Source: Bugula neritina (lineage: Eukaryota; Bryozoa; Gymnolaemata; Cheilostomatida; Bugulidae). Taken from it: a stretch of 64,000 bases of DNA. Of the stretch, positions 1-13,299 are shown one piece after another (position 1 is the first letter of the stretch; each line of letters starts with the position of its first letter). The notes beneath the pieces are model-generated. The model was not told the DNA's origin, ran no database searches, and was given only the letters and a program-made list of their open reading frames with translations. The position numbers and the translations under genes are program-made. Where the stretch lies: positions 21,579,628-21,643,627 of the forward strand of contig OZ037767.1 in NCBI GenBank assembly GCA_964035545.1, in the 5' to 3' direction.

Positions 1-2424
1 TTAGTATTGTATAGCTACATACCACGGGGCATCACTTGTTAGATTCATATCAGCTTCCATCTAAATGACTCATTGTACACCTACAAGCATTTAATAAAAC
101 AAACTGTAGGCAAAAATCAATATTTCATAACATGAACATCAATGTTGTTTGTATACCCAGTACTGACACACACTAACTGATAAGCTTGCATTATCACCTG
201 AAACATAAGGAAAGCCTAAATAGAGAAGACTTGAAAACGATTTTTATGTTTATGTTTATGAATGTTGCAATATATAAAAATACATTGCTGCTAAAAATAC
301 TTATTACAAAAGGTAAACAGGCAACAGCAAAAATTATTGAAAAGTTTTAACTTGAAAGAGTCCACACAAAACAGATTGCATTACTATAATTGGTGACACA
401 CAAAACAGTGAATGCAAATGTAAAGCATAGATGTTTAATTGTAGCTAATATTTACAAAATTAAACTTGATGGCATAAATTTTTCATCACTGAAACCCAAT
501 TACAGATGAAGATGCCTGCACACATCACCAGAAGTAGTGTAGCTATAACTGGTCAGCTCAGCTTGACTCACAGCATCGGCTTATATCTGCTTAGTTTAAC
601 TTTAAAACATAACTTACTCACATTTGAATTTGATTTTTGAACAGATAGTGTTGAGGAAAATTTTCTTAAAACCAAATGTATAATTCTAGTTTAATAAAGA
701 TCTGAGCATAGTTACGTGACTTGATGCCTGTAGTATTAAAAAATCCTACTTCCAGCAGGCAAAAAGTTAATAAGAATACCAAAACTTGCTAGATACAACC
801 AACTCTGACTGATGATTTAAAATAAGCTTGCTATCAATCATTTGCAGTAACATGGTTCGGCTTTGAGCCAATTTTCACTATATAATAAAAAATCAACCAG
901 CAAATTTATTAACTAGGATGCAGCAGTTAAACATATACTGTTTCTAGAAAATTTAGTTGAAATGGCACGAAACAAGATACTTTAGGCTGCTATTTTAATA
1001 TAATTAATTTTATGAAGAAAAACTATTTTGAATTTATGTGACAATAAAAGCTGTAAAAAGCTTATTAACACATAACTTTAAATAAAGGTAATGAACAAAT
1101 AAAAGTCACAAAAAATGCGTTTGGGCATTGAAATGTCAATACATATGCCAGCAATTGATAACAGCCCATCATGTATGAGTTTTTAAAAATTGAGAGTTGT
1201 CTACTTTTAGGTCTTGCCTGAAAGTCTTCTATTAGCTGTTCATTTTGAAGAGCATTAATTTGACATATTACTTCACAACTTGAATCCCACCAACAAAAAA
1301 TAATATTTAATATTATTGACCATTTTTATATTACATGCCAGAGAAACAGTTATAAAACTGGGGCATAGCCTTTTACAGTTTCAGAAAATCAAATACAAGA
1401 ATAGTAAACATTGACACATTTGGTATAATACATACAATAATAAAAAGCGTTAACTCATTACCAGCTATAAAGAAACCTCACTTTACTGTATTGCAACTAA
1501 AGCTCAAAAATTCGTGCAATTCACAAAGTGAGCAATCGAAATATGCAATACGATATTGATAGTGTAGTTTCAATTGTTAATTAAAAATGTTGAAATCACC
1601 AAATGTTATTGTATGAGTTACCATTTCAACAACCGTTTTTAGCTAATCTTCAAAACCGACTGGAAAATGAAACAATCGATCAATTTCAGTTCAATGCTAG
1701 CATTTAACAACATCATACATTAAACAAATTAAGATGGAGACTATACCTGTATTTCAAAAAATGAAAACATGCACTTAGGTATTAAAAGGTGTTGTTGATG
1801 CACCAAGAATGAACAAGCAGTTACTAGGTATATGAATGTGAGAAAGTTGTATTATATCCTTGGGAGATGAGTTTAAACAATTATTAGAAAAACTATTTTA
1901 GCATAAACTCCTCTGAGAATAGTACTATCACAAATACTGACCATAAGTCAATATTATTTTAACTCAATTAAATAATATACTTTCATGACATCCGATTGTT
2001 TGACAAATCAAATAGCAAATGATTGGCACTGAGGGTTATATATACTCAGAACCACATGGGGTGGAAAGGTTGATATATAATATAATAATGGAAAATGCTG
2101 AAGGAGCAGAATCCTCATTGCATTTGACTGAAATTTATGCAACTTATTGAGTGAAAATTTCCGAAACTAATAAGCATTTTCTAAAAATAAATGCTTTTTA
2201 TGTGTTCTACTGTTAATGCTTAACCACAGAGCATAATGAGCAACTGCTGGTAGGTCCAGACCAAATCAGTGATACATTAAATTAATTTTTGCACATGCCT
2301 AAATATTCTAAACATACAATAATCATAATTTACTTAAAATGTATACACCCTGCAATGCAGACAGTCTACATAATTGCATAAAATAGACAAGAGAAGATCA
2401 TTGCATTATCTGGGGACTATAATT

Positions 2425-2454
2425 GAAAATTTTATTACTAGTAATAAAATTTTC
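2425..2454. repeat. 30-bp perfect palindrome
   Basis: Both halves (gaaaattttatta-ct and its exact complement) match with no spacer, centred on ACTAGT. It could extrude a cruciform or mark a foldback remnant. No flanking duplication is visible. Confidence 0.7.
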
Positions 2455-3341
2455 TATTATAACCTTAAGATAATGTTTCAGTGACTCATTGATTTACTGC
2501 GTAGACTGAACCAACAGCATCAGTATCTTTTGAAAAAGAAATTATTCCGAAACTTATAATGATGAGCCATTTTTTGAGCTATCGAGCACTTTCTTTGAAA
2601 AACTCAGACTATATGTTGTAGTTAAGCGGAGATTTGAAAATTTACTACAAATCAATAAAAACTGCAAAAATAGACAAGTTAAATAAGTAAATATATTTTC
2701 AGCTCTGCATAGAATAACAGCAATTACATAATCTTGACATTGAGTCTTATAATTTGCCCTGCATAATGTGAAGCAACTTTTTACATGTGCTATTAGTTAA
2801 CTAGCAAAATGATTCATGAACAACAAAATTGAAGAAAATTTAAAGTCTATTTCTAGTTATAAGCAATTCTGTGATGAAACACATGCACACTGAAACATAA
2901 ATATAACAGGTAAGAAAAACAGATGCTAAATGACAGAAAACAAAAACTGCTCTCAACACAGACAAAGAACTGATGTGAGATCAAGTCTTATTAAATATTT
3001 GAACTCTGGTTAACAAGATAGTTGAATTATGCAATAAATCAATTAGATGCCCATATTGATATAAGTATGATCCTACATTGTTTTCATAACTAATAAGTTT
3101 ATAGTAGTTTACTTTATAGTTAATTCACAAACTTAAGAGTAGCAACTCAACATATGTATATATAGAGAGTTTTGTACTTCTTAAATGTTTTTGAAGCTTT
3201 TAAATATTATTAGCTTAAAGAACAAACTGGATAACTTTTGCATTAGTTATGCACTAAAAAAATTACGGGAAGTGAAGAAAACTGGACTAGAAGTTTTTGT
3301 GATGCTAAAAAGAACAAAATTTAAACAAATATAGTAGCAAG

Positions 3342-3347
3342 TTTATT
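3342..3347 (-). terminator. Candidate polyadenylation signal AATAAA (zinc-finger gene)
   Basis: The plus-strand tttatt reads AATAAA on the minus strand about 100 bases past the proposed stop at 3448. It supports the short last exon, but such hexamers are frequent in this AT-rich sequence. Confidence 0.4.
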
Positions 3348-3447
3348 TGACAACTAAGTACATGAAAAATACAATAGGTTAATAAAATACAGGGTTATCC
3401 ATAATGATAATCAAGATACAGGTACATTCAGGTTAACATCTTCCTTT

Positions 3448-6400
3448 TCAATCAGATTTTTTTTTACTACAGCTCGTCTGTATTGAAGTCAATGATCCTG
3501 ATAAAAAGAAGAAAAGATCAAATAAATAGACAATGAAACTTTCAACTAGTAACAAAATAAAAGTACATTCAACTGCATAAAAGTTCAAAATGATAAACTT
3601 CTAGCCTGATTTTCGACTATAATTGCATTTTTTCTCATTAGCTTAATATAAGTACAACCTATTTAAAAAATATAAATAAGCATACTAAAATTTGCATGAA
3701 ATCAGATAGATCATAATGGTGCTTTTCACAATTGAAATAAAAAAAATAATAAAATAGAAAAGAAAGCAGCCGTCCACTAAAGTGAAAACTTTTTTAAATC
3801 AGTATTTTAAAAAATGTTACCATCTTCATTATCCTCCACATTTTAACTAGGGCTGCATGTATCTTTAGCCAAACAAATTGTGAAAATGTAATAACATTTT
3901 ATTTTAACAAGCGTTGAGGTGCAAAGAGATGGGAAAAAACTTGCCTTGGTAATTGCATTTAGAAAACTTCTTATATTTTAAAAGGTCAATATATTTTCTC
4001 AATACGAAGACATACGTTTTTCCTATGGTGTGTTGGTGAATGAATTATCGGAAGTAAAAAAAACTCTATCTCTCTTCTCTATGCCACAAACGGTTTTTAC
4101 AAAAATTAAACTCACAAACCCAACTCTTAATCATTTTGACAAATCAACCCCAATGCACAGAAGAATGCAAATTGCAGCAGTATATATAATGACTTCTGAG
4201 CAACTTTTATTACGCCGGAGATGATGCAATGCAAGAATGCCAATGCATTTGTTTCCTGTTTTAAACTAAGAAACAGATGTGATAGCATTCTTGCCAGATA
4301 AGTTTCAGGGTTCTTTAACTGTTGATACTTGTACAAGTACCAGCCGATAAACTACGGTAAAATGGTTAAGGTCCTAAACTCAACCAAAATTTCTAGTTTC
4401 GTTGAGTTGTAAAAAATGCAATACTATCTACTGAGCCTGGTATTTTTATGTGAGCCTTTCAAGTCAAAAGACTTAGAAACCTATGAGGAGTATGCAAATG
4501 TAAGAAATCACTCATTAGGTGAAAAATACCACCTAACTATTTATTGCTTACAATAAAGTAAAAAAGCTGATCCATGATGAATCATATATGGCTATGCCTC
4601 AAACTATGAATGATTACCACGTACTTTAGAAATGTATGTAAAGTCGAGGTATGTATATAGAAGAAAATAACTAGTTTTAGTTAAAACTGAAACTTTAGTG
4701 GTCTAACCACACTTGCCTTTATTTGAGTCCCAACTCTGCATCTCTACATGCCGTTCATCTTGGCTGCTACAAATAAATATAAAAACAACTAAGATACAGT
4801 ATAACTCAGTATTTAGCATGTAGTGCAATATATATAAGTAGCAAGCTAGGCCACTTAATGAGTCATTTTACCAATTAGTTGATTGTGTACATCAAGCTTT
4901 GGCAGCTTTTTTGTAATTAATTATGCAAGACATTTTCAAAATTATTTATTTAATAAACCCAGGTCTCTACACGCTTTAAAAGTCTTGTGCTAGTTTTCGG
5001 ATTTACACATGATATTTCACTTATAATGGATGAAAATCCAGAGCATGCTATTCAGTTACATTTGAATACCTAAGGTCAACATTTTCTATTTCATATATGT
5101 GAAAGTAATCATATAACATATGAATTTAACCCAAAAAAAAGACAATTTAGAGTGCCTACTGAGCAAAAAAACCAGAGCTAATAAAGTTATATTATTTTCA
5201 TGCATTTACATTCCCAATATTTTACAGCCTCTATGAGACATATCTAAAATACAATATATTAATCATCATTTGACTTAAAACTCTTATCAGAATACTTTTA
5301 TTTCTCTAAAAATTTTGTTATCATGTCGTTTTTGTCGATTTCACTAAGAAACTATAGCTAAACAGTTCTCCTAAACTAATATCTTCAACTCTTAATTTAA
5401 AATTTAAATGACACTAGATTATTGCAGCTCTTTTCTGAATACTTTTTTTCCGTTTGGGTGGCCATGTTGTAGGAGGATTATTAACACAAAAATGGCAGCA
5501 GAATAAGATCACTTCATCTATCTATCTGACTTATTCTACAACTACAACCGTTGCCCAAATTTGAGAATAATTTTTGCCTACAAAAAGCTGTAAAAGACCT
5601 AAGGACATTATTGTAATTGACAATAGCAGTTTCAAGCATGCAATAGTGTAACTATAAATGAACAACCAAACGCCAACAATACCAATTGCCAGCAACACCA
5701 ACTGTCATTGTATACCAGAAAAAAAACATACCCATGGAGAAGAAATCATTTGCAGCAGACTCAGCTTCACGCTGTTTAGCCTGTGAGTCAAGCTCTTCCT
5801 TAGACTGTATATCAACGCTTATCTCAGTTACCCTCACTTCAGAAACATTTGGTTTGTCTGTAATAAATACACTCAATACTTCTCTGCAGTGTATGTGAAC
5901 AAAGGATTCCCTGATATTACTGATAGAGTTTTCTAAATGTCTCAGAAATCAAAGTACACCAAAAGCTTCTATCAAACGACTTAACCTAATCACACAACAG
6001 TTTTGAAGTGCTTAGATCAAACTAAAATAATTTGATTACACAAACCTAGAAAATAACTATTAACATGAAAAGTACCCGTTATGGTTCGATGCCATTTCTC
6101 GGCCATTTGATGCTTCTGTCCTTTATAATGTTGTTGCATTACTTCTGGAGATGAGCAGTGAATATTACATGTTGAACAAAAGAGGTGTGCTCCAGCCTGA
6201 GATTCTCCCTGCACAGCAAACAGATTAGCTAATGTAAACAAGTCACCAATCTACAGTAACACTAATTTACAGTAACACTAATATACAGTAACACTAATAT
6301 ACAGTAACACTAATATACAGTAACACTAATTTACAGTAACACTAATATACAGTAACACTAATATACAGTAACACTAATATACAGTAACATTAATATACAG

Positions 6401-9400
6401 TAACACTAATATACAGTAGCACTAATCTACAGTAACACTAATATAAAGTAACACTAATATACAGTAACACTAATATACAGTAACACTAATATACAGTAAC
6501 ACTAATCTACAGTAACACTAATATACAGTAACACTAATCTACAGTAACACTAATATACAGTAACACTAATCTACAGTAACACTGATATACAGTAACACTA
6601 ATATACAGTAACACCAACATACAGTAACACTAATCTACAGTGACACTGATATACAGTAACACTAATATACAGTAACACTAATATACAGTAACACTAATAT
6701 ACAGTAACACTAATATACAGTAACACTGATATACAGTAACACTGATATACAGTAACACTGATATAAAATAACACTAATATACAGTAACACTAATCTACAG
6801 TAACACTAATCTACAGTAACACTGATATACAGTAACACTAATATACAGTAACACTGATATACAGTAACACTAATATACAGTAACACCAACATACAGTAAC
6901 ACTAATATACAGTAACACTGATATACAGTAACACTAATATACAGTAGCACTAATCTACAGTAACACTAATATACAGTAACACTAATCTACAGTAACACCA
7001 ACATACAGTAACACTGATATACAGTAACACTAATCTACAGTAACACTAATATACAGTAACACTGATCTACAGTAATGTTGGTGGAGCGGTACATTCCACC
7101 GAACAACCATTCATTCCTGGTGATCATATATATTACAGTAATACTACATAATACACACAGCATTGCATACCCTCTTGTGCACGGCGAGAACAGCGTTACA
7201 CTTCTTCAGGTGTTTTTTACCAACATAGTGGGCATCAGCGGTTATCATTGAACTCAGTGGCACATTGCAGACTTCACAGAAATCATCAAAGAACTTTTGG
7301 GTTAGCCACTCTGGCCATTCTTGCTCCTGATATCAATCCAGGTAAATATTACTGTCTGGTCTCAACATGTGTCACACCGTAAATGCTTGTCAACATGTGT
7401 TACACTGTGTCAATGCTTGCCAAATGTGTCACACTGCATCAATGATTGTCTAATTGTGTAACACTGCGTCAAAGATTGTCTAAATGTGTCACACTGTGTC
7501 ATCATGTGTCCCACAGTGTCAATGCTTGTCTAATTGTGTCACACTGTGTCAATGGAGGAGGTAAAAGATATCTTATAGACTGTGATGTATTGAAGCTACA
7601 CAACTTTATTAAGTACAAGGGTTGTGTCCAATATCTAAACATGTTCAATAGGAGATAACTCTATCCAGTCTTTAAAAACATGAACAGATAACTCTATCTA
7701 GTCTTTATAACCATGAGCCGTGAGTGGGCTAAACATAAACTAGAAAATACTGACCTCAGCTTCAGCCGCCGGCACTTCATCATCAACTGACTTAGCAGGA
7801 ACAGGAGCTTTCTGGGGCTTTGACTTGTCAATACAGTAGTCAGGTACTGGGAGCCCGAGTACCTTCAGCTGCAAACATTCACTCTGACACAGTAAATACG
7901 TGACGCTGGATACTAGGTTTAGATGTGGATACAAGGTTTAGATGTGGATACAAGGTTTAGATGTGGATACAGGGTTTAGATGTTGATACTAGGTTTAGAT
8001 GTGGATACTAGGTTTAGATGTGGATACAAGGTTTAGATGTTGATACTAGGTTTAAATGTGGATACAAGGTTTAGATGTGGATACTAGGTTTAGATGTTGA
8101 TACAAGGTTTAGATGTGGATACTAGGTTTAGATGTGGATACTAGGTTTAGATATTGATACAAGGTTTAGATATTGATACAAGGTTTAGATATTGATACAA
8201 GGTTTAGATGTTAGAAGATAGGTGTAAGCAAGTGACCAACACAAAAATATATTTATTTATAATTTGGAGTCGAATATTCGTCCATCACATTTCATCAAAC
8301 TTGCAACGGTTCTAGTGGTCACAACCTAAAAAAACTATTCAAAACTCAAACAACAAGCAAGCTAAAAGTTAGCACTTTATCAATTTAATTGCTGATTTTC
8401 TAGAGAAGGTTGTTCAATTTAGTGTATTAAAAATAGCTTGTGACACTTTTTTACAGAATCTTCAGTGTCATTAACGCATTTTTTCAGTTACAGTTTTGAT
8501 AAAGATGGATAGAGACACTGACGTAATCAAGTAGTTATATTGAACTAAAGGTATGCAACGCAAGTACAAACCTTCTTATGATGGTTTTTCCCAACTAGAT
8601 GTGATTTGGCATGGATAGGATGAGTATATTGAACATTGCAGATGTCACACGACTCCATTCCAACATATGGTAGGAGGTCTTCTGTGATTGAAGCTTTCTC
8701 AGTTTCAGGTTTCGGCCATGTTTTTTTCTACACAAAAAAGTAAGAAGTGGATACGACATTCTATTCACAAAATGAAAGAAATGCAAAATTTCCAATTTTT
8801 CACTTCTACATCAGCAAATCAAACAATACTTTGCAGTGGGACAGACTGTGTACCAGAGTAGGAAGGATTTATCAGGCCATACTTGAGTGTGGGAGCATAC
8901 CTTAGCTTTTGAAGATGGAGGGGATAAATCCCGATCATGAGAGGGTGGATAACGCCTTTTTTCCTGAGGCGGGAATGGACGGCCTTTTCCATCTTCATGA
9001 GGAAGATCATCAAACGAATGTCGTTGTCTTCTATCCCACTCGTAGTAACCCTTTTCTGGCTCAAGTAAACCTGAATATAAGACCATAAGCATATGATACT
9101 ATAAAATAATGGCACAACAGCACAATAAGCATATGATACTATAAAAATAATAGGATAATAGCATATTTTGTGAGGATATAACTACTCACAGAATACTTAG
9201 ACTACTCATAATAGGCTTCCTGTATACACTGCACACACCCAACACAGTTCCTTGTAAATAGTATAATTACATATCTTATATAATAACATTGAGTTGACTG
9301 CTTCATTACGCATTCACCTTGACGTTCTAGGTAGCCTTTTGGAGGATAACGTTGTGGAGGCAGTCTAGGTCTTTCCATAACAGATCTTCTCATTGGTAGA

Positions 9401-12400
9401 GCTGCCCGGCGCCTGAAACATGATTTCACATTACTTACCACAACCATCATTAGTACTGCTGCTGCCGCTACTACTATTGAAATACTGCTGTCATTGCCTT
9501 ACTATTACTACTATAATACTGTTGTCATTGCTATTACTACTGCTGCTACTGTTATTACTACTGTTACTACTACTGCTGCAACTACTGCTGCTATTATTAC
9601 CAATGTATTTTTATAAATAGAAGCTACTGAAAAGCCTTGAATGTGAAACCAATTTTTCAATGTTAGTTTTAAAAGACACTGGGATTGACTTAGCAATATC
9701 AACATGTATTGAATATTGTCAACATATAACAACGTTCTCAATAAATTAGTAATATGAAGTACACACTGAGATTCTTTGATGAGCTCGGCATAAGCAAGTT
9801 CCCGAGGTGAGATAGGAAGATTGAGGATTGAACCGCTTTCAGAAGGTTGATGTAGTGTAGCAGCTCCAGTCAAAGGGGTCTTCAACTTATCGGTTGAGTT
9901 ACGCTCTGGAACAACCCTGCCGGATTGAGCAGAATCAGAATAAACAAACATCATTGAAACCGTAAATGAAGAACATTCAAGAAATTGTTGCTGAGATCTA
10001 ATAGAGAGCAGCTCAAATATTGCAACACTTCTTACCCCGTTTCTGCTGAATCATTAATATGCTGAGAAGAAACTTGAGTAGAAGGAGCAGATCTTGAGGC
10101 TGTAACAATTGATAATACAAATACAGAGAAGACCATTATTACATAGCCTAGTCACTGTGGTTAGCCTAGTCCCTGTGATTAGGACATTTGCTGTGATTTA
10201 ACAGAGTTGACAGCAAGCAACAGTAGCCAATGCAGGTGAACACCTGATGGTTAAACACATTTTCAACTCTCATCACAAATCATTAGGTTAGAGTCAAGAC
10301 TAAAAGTTGACTAAAAGATGAAAAATATGAACCCAATGATGCGATTAGTGAACAGCACCTGGTGGAAGAGTTCGCGTAGGAGGAGGCAGCATGTTTCCTT
10401 CTGATGACTTTGTCTTCGCTGCCCTAAGAGGGAGAGCCTCATCAGTATGACAGCGTTTGGGCAGTGGAAGCGGTAGAGAACCGGCTGTACCTGCACCAGC
10501 TGAAGACGGCGCTGTCCTGTCCCACACTGCTTCACTCTTATTGACTAAAGTTAGACCAGGTATACCGCTGGATGTGCTAGGTTGGCCATCGGGACTTTGC
10601 TTTAAATAATTCTTTCTGAGTTTTCTTAACTCTTCTAGAATTTCCTTACTATTGATGAGAGGACTATTTTGATGGTTGACTGACTGAAATACAACACAGT
10701 ATTTTGATAAGAAAAAATACGTCAAGAGAAGACCAACAGTGAACACTGTCACTCTATTCATAAGCCTAGTTAACTCCTTAGAAAGAACAAACTACAAGCT
10801 CTCATCACAGACAATGCTGTGGTCGGTCAGCATCATAAGGACAAGGAAACAACATGCCATTATAAAATAGGGCTTCGCTCGTTATTCAAGGTTCTACACC
10901 AGCAGAAAAGCAGGAACTCCATTTGTATATCATCAGAACTTTAAAAAAAGGTACCATGAACAGCTTTCTCATAAATTTAGGTAGCAGTTTTAACTGAAGA
11001 TAATGAAAATGAATAAGATACAAAAAACCTAAATTACTAAAAAGTTAATACTAACAGAGAGAAACATATTTGAGTAAAATAGTTTTGAACTGAAGGCTTT
11101 TCAATGTGATGTGTACTAGTGACAGCTTAAGGCAGTGACAGCAATTAAGAGAAAAAATTGAAAAACACTAAAATTTCAGAATTCATTTTTTTAGTGAAAT
11201 GTAATAGTTATGCAAGAAATTTGCAAATATCCGTTTAAAGACTTGCACACGTTTTTATGTTTTTAGAAAACATTATTTGCCAAATACTTCTAGTATAAAT
11301 ATATGTAATCAAAAATATTATAATGTAGAATATTGAGAGGTGAGTGTGGTGGGGATGTTGAATGTATTATGTAAGGCTTAATGATATCCTAGTGTCTTCA
11401 TAGAAATCTTGTCTTCTTGAATCATTATTAATACCCATGCAGTGTGCAAAGCACTAGGCTAGTTATAATAAGTGAACTCAAAGTGAATTCCAATAACTGA
11501 TAGATGGTATAAAACTTCTATATATTGTAAACTTCCATATGACTTAAAGTAATTTCTGACATCAGAAACATCACACTTTCAGACAATATATGCACACCTT
11601 AGATGTTGGAGGTGGAAGAGAATTGGTCACTCTATAAGCTGCTGGTAATGGTGAGCTAGTGGTATGACTGGAGCTTTTGCTAGTCTCCTGCAATACAAAG
11701 GGCTATTTTACTTAAATAAAAAATATGTTTTTAGACAAAAATATTGATATGAAAGGAAATTAAATATCAAAAGAAGTGTACCTAAGGAGAATGCATTCTA
11801 AAAATTCCAACAACAAAAATTAACTGATATTTGGGTATTATTCTAGTAGTTAGCAAACGATTGGTTGAAACTATTGAACATGCATTTGTGAAACTTAGTG
11901 TAGTTCCGGTATCAGAAACTAATTAGCTACAGTTAGGCCTATAGTACATCTGAGCTCTTTCACCTTTTGATAGCAAGAGTCTACTAAACTTAATTATATT
12001 CATGGTAAAGATTAGTGGATTTACAGAATGCCACCACCTGGTAAATATGATGCAAAAAATTTAATAAAGTCACATCCAGACTGTCATACAATTAACAGTT
12101 TAGATCAACAGCAGATTGAACTAAACTCAAATATAAGTAAAACTATATAGAAAAACGCTAGGTTCAGAGTCTCAATTAAATATTCCCATAAGTAAAAACA
12201 TAAGCTATTTTGATCAGTTTCTAAAAGTGTAGTTTATAGATTATCATAACAATAACATACATTTCGAGGTGATTGTAATAGAGCGGGTTTGCTTCCTAGC
12301 AGAGAAGGTTTGTGCACACCTGGCTGTCGGTTCAACCTTGGGTCTTCTAGCTGCCGGAGTAATCTTGGGTCTTCTAGCTGCCGGGGTAACCTTGGGTTTT

Positions 12401-12455
12401 CTAGCTGCCGGTTTAACCTTGGGTCTTCTAGATGGTTTCTAGGTGTTGGCAGCAT
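3448..12455 (-). CDS. Three-finger U1/matrin-type C2H2 zinc-finger protein, about 607 aa
   Basis: Thirteen exons: 12455-12261, 11687-11598, 10683-10359, 10099-10036, 9916-9767, 9412-9318, 9070-8901, 8727-8572, 7868-7755, 7326-7171, 6208-6076, 5857-5732, 3497-3448. All junctions are GT-AG and the phases agree. The C-terminal half carries three widely spaced fingers of the form C-x2-C-x12-H-x5-H: C390/C393/H406/H412, C470/C473/H486/H492 and C516/C519/H532/H538. The third is followed by an acidic segment. This spacing, with Gly-Lys/Gln-Lys-x-His ends such as VGKKH and KGQKH, is the U1-like zinc-finger class (ZNF346, ZNF385, ZMAT, ZFR), which binds double-stranded or structured RNA, usually in the nucleus. 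The N-terminal 360 residues are low-complexity (S/T/P/R rich), with four LEDPRLNRQ-type 9-mers at residues 9-44. No DZF domain is seen, so it is not ZFR. The first exon (ATG at 12455) and the last short exon are the weakest parts. I do not recognise a one-to-one ortholog. Confidence 0.75.
6250..7076. repeat. 16-bp minisatellite, about 50 copies
   Basis: The unit acagtaacactaatat is repeated with scattered substitutions and occasional indels. The array fills nearly all of the zinc-finger gene intron between exons 11 (6076-6208) and 10 (7171-7326), leaving under 100 bases of unique sequence at each end. There are no spacers, so it is not a CRISPR. Confidence 0.95.
7364..7553. repeat. Degenerate minisatellite of about 30 bp
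   Basis: The motif atgtgtcacactgtgtcaat recurs about six times with variable linkers, inside the zinc-finger gene intron between exons 9 and 10. Confidence 0.75.
7908..8212. repeat. 19-bp minisatellite, about 16 copies
   Basis: The unit gtttagatgtggatacaag (variants: tactag for tacaag, tattg or tgttg for tgtgg) lies in the zinc-finger gene intron between exons 8 and 9, close to the acceptor of exon 9. Confidence 0.93.
9432..9602. repeat. Interrupted trinucleotide tract (ACT/GCT/ATT)n
   Basis: Imperfect runs of tactgctgctac and attactact lie in the intron between exons 5 and 6 of the zinc-finger gene. The leucine-rich frame read through it on the plus strand is a by-product of the tract. Confidence 0.85.
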
Positions 12456-13299
12456 AGTTGCTAAAATCAACTACACCTTTGTACGCTGCAAGCAGGCGTT
12501 ACGCATATATAAAGATAAATACACTTTATTATGAAAAGAAAAATATAAATTATACTTTTCAGCAAATAAAATATATTAAAACTGAGTTTCAAAAATAATG
12601 ACAGTGAATGCAAAGAGTACATAAGGCTGCAATAGTTTACTGAAATACCTGCAAAATCAAACCTGTCTACAAGAAGTTGGTATTGTAAAAGATGTGATTG
12701 CCTGTAACTACTTAAACATGTTTTGCTACATATAATATTTTTGACTTTGGTTTTAACTTTAAACAAAAACTTGGAAGTTTGAAAGATTTGGTGAAAAAAG
12801 TGCTTAGATATTATAAAGTAACACACAGTTACAGGATATTGAAAAACATTTTTTATTATATACTGTAACATTGTAAAACATTAAAATTTGTCATTTTATA
12901 TTGTACTAGCCGACTTCATACTGATAGCTAAATTTATTAAGGACTATCAAGCTCATAATGGTTGCGATTTTTACAGTGGTAGTCCAAGACATAATGCAGA
13001 AATATGACAGAGGTTATAATATAATCAGCGATCAAAGTTAGGTACGTGCAGGGTTATAGTGCAACCTGCAAGTTCAAACTTTTATCTGAAATCTATTATA
13101 CAGTTCTTTTTCATTAACTGTACCTTTAAAATTTATTGAGCTAAATACAAAAACCTAGGCTAATAAGTAACAGAAAAACATACCTAGTACCCACTGAAGG
13201 AAACGAATAAGCTTATAGTTATGAACAATAAAATATACTTATAGTTATATCCAAATTGTCCAAGTGTTTACAAAAAAGTGGCATCACATTAGTGATTAG

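Larger units (their letters stand above)
1..3447. other. Non-coding AT-rich left flank
   Basis: I see no exon-like open frame, RNA gene or recognisable transposon here. The part next to 3448 should be 3' untranslated sequence of the minus-strand zinc-finger gene: a minus-strand AATAAA (plus-strand tttatt at 3342-3347) lies about 100 bases past its proposed stop codon. A 30-base perfect palindrome sits at 2425-2454. Confidence 0.6.

Noticed and set aside
4030-4336. Overlapping small frames on both strands inside the last intron of the zinc-finger gene
   Set aside because: No acceptor and donor in the required phase and no recognisable domain; lengths are as expected by chance.
6250-7076. Possible CRISPR array
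   Set aside because: Units are contiguous with no unique spacers, and the genome is eukaryotic.
9420-9620. Leucine-rich 66-codon plus-strand frame resembling a signal peptide
   Set aside because: Translation of the ACT/GCT trinucleotide tract in an intron on the opposite strand to the gene.
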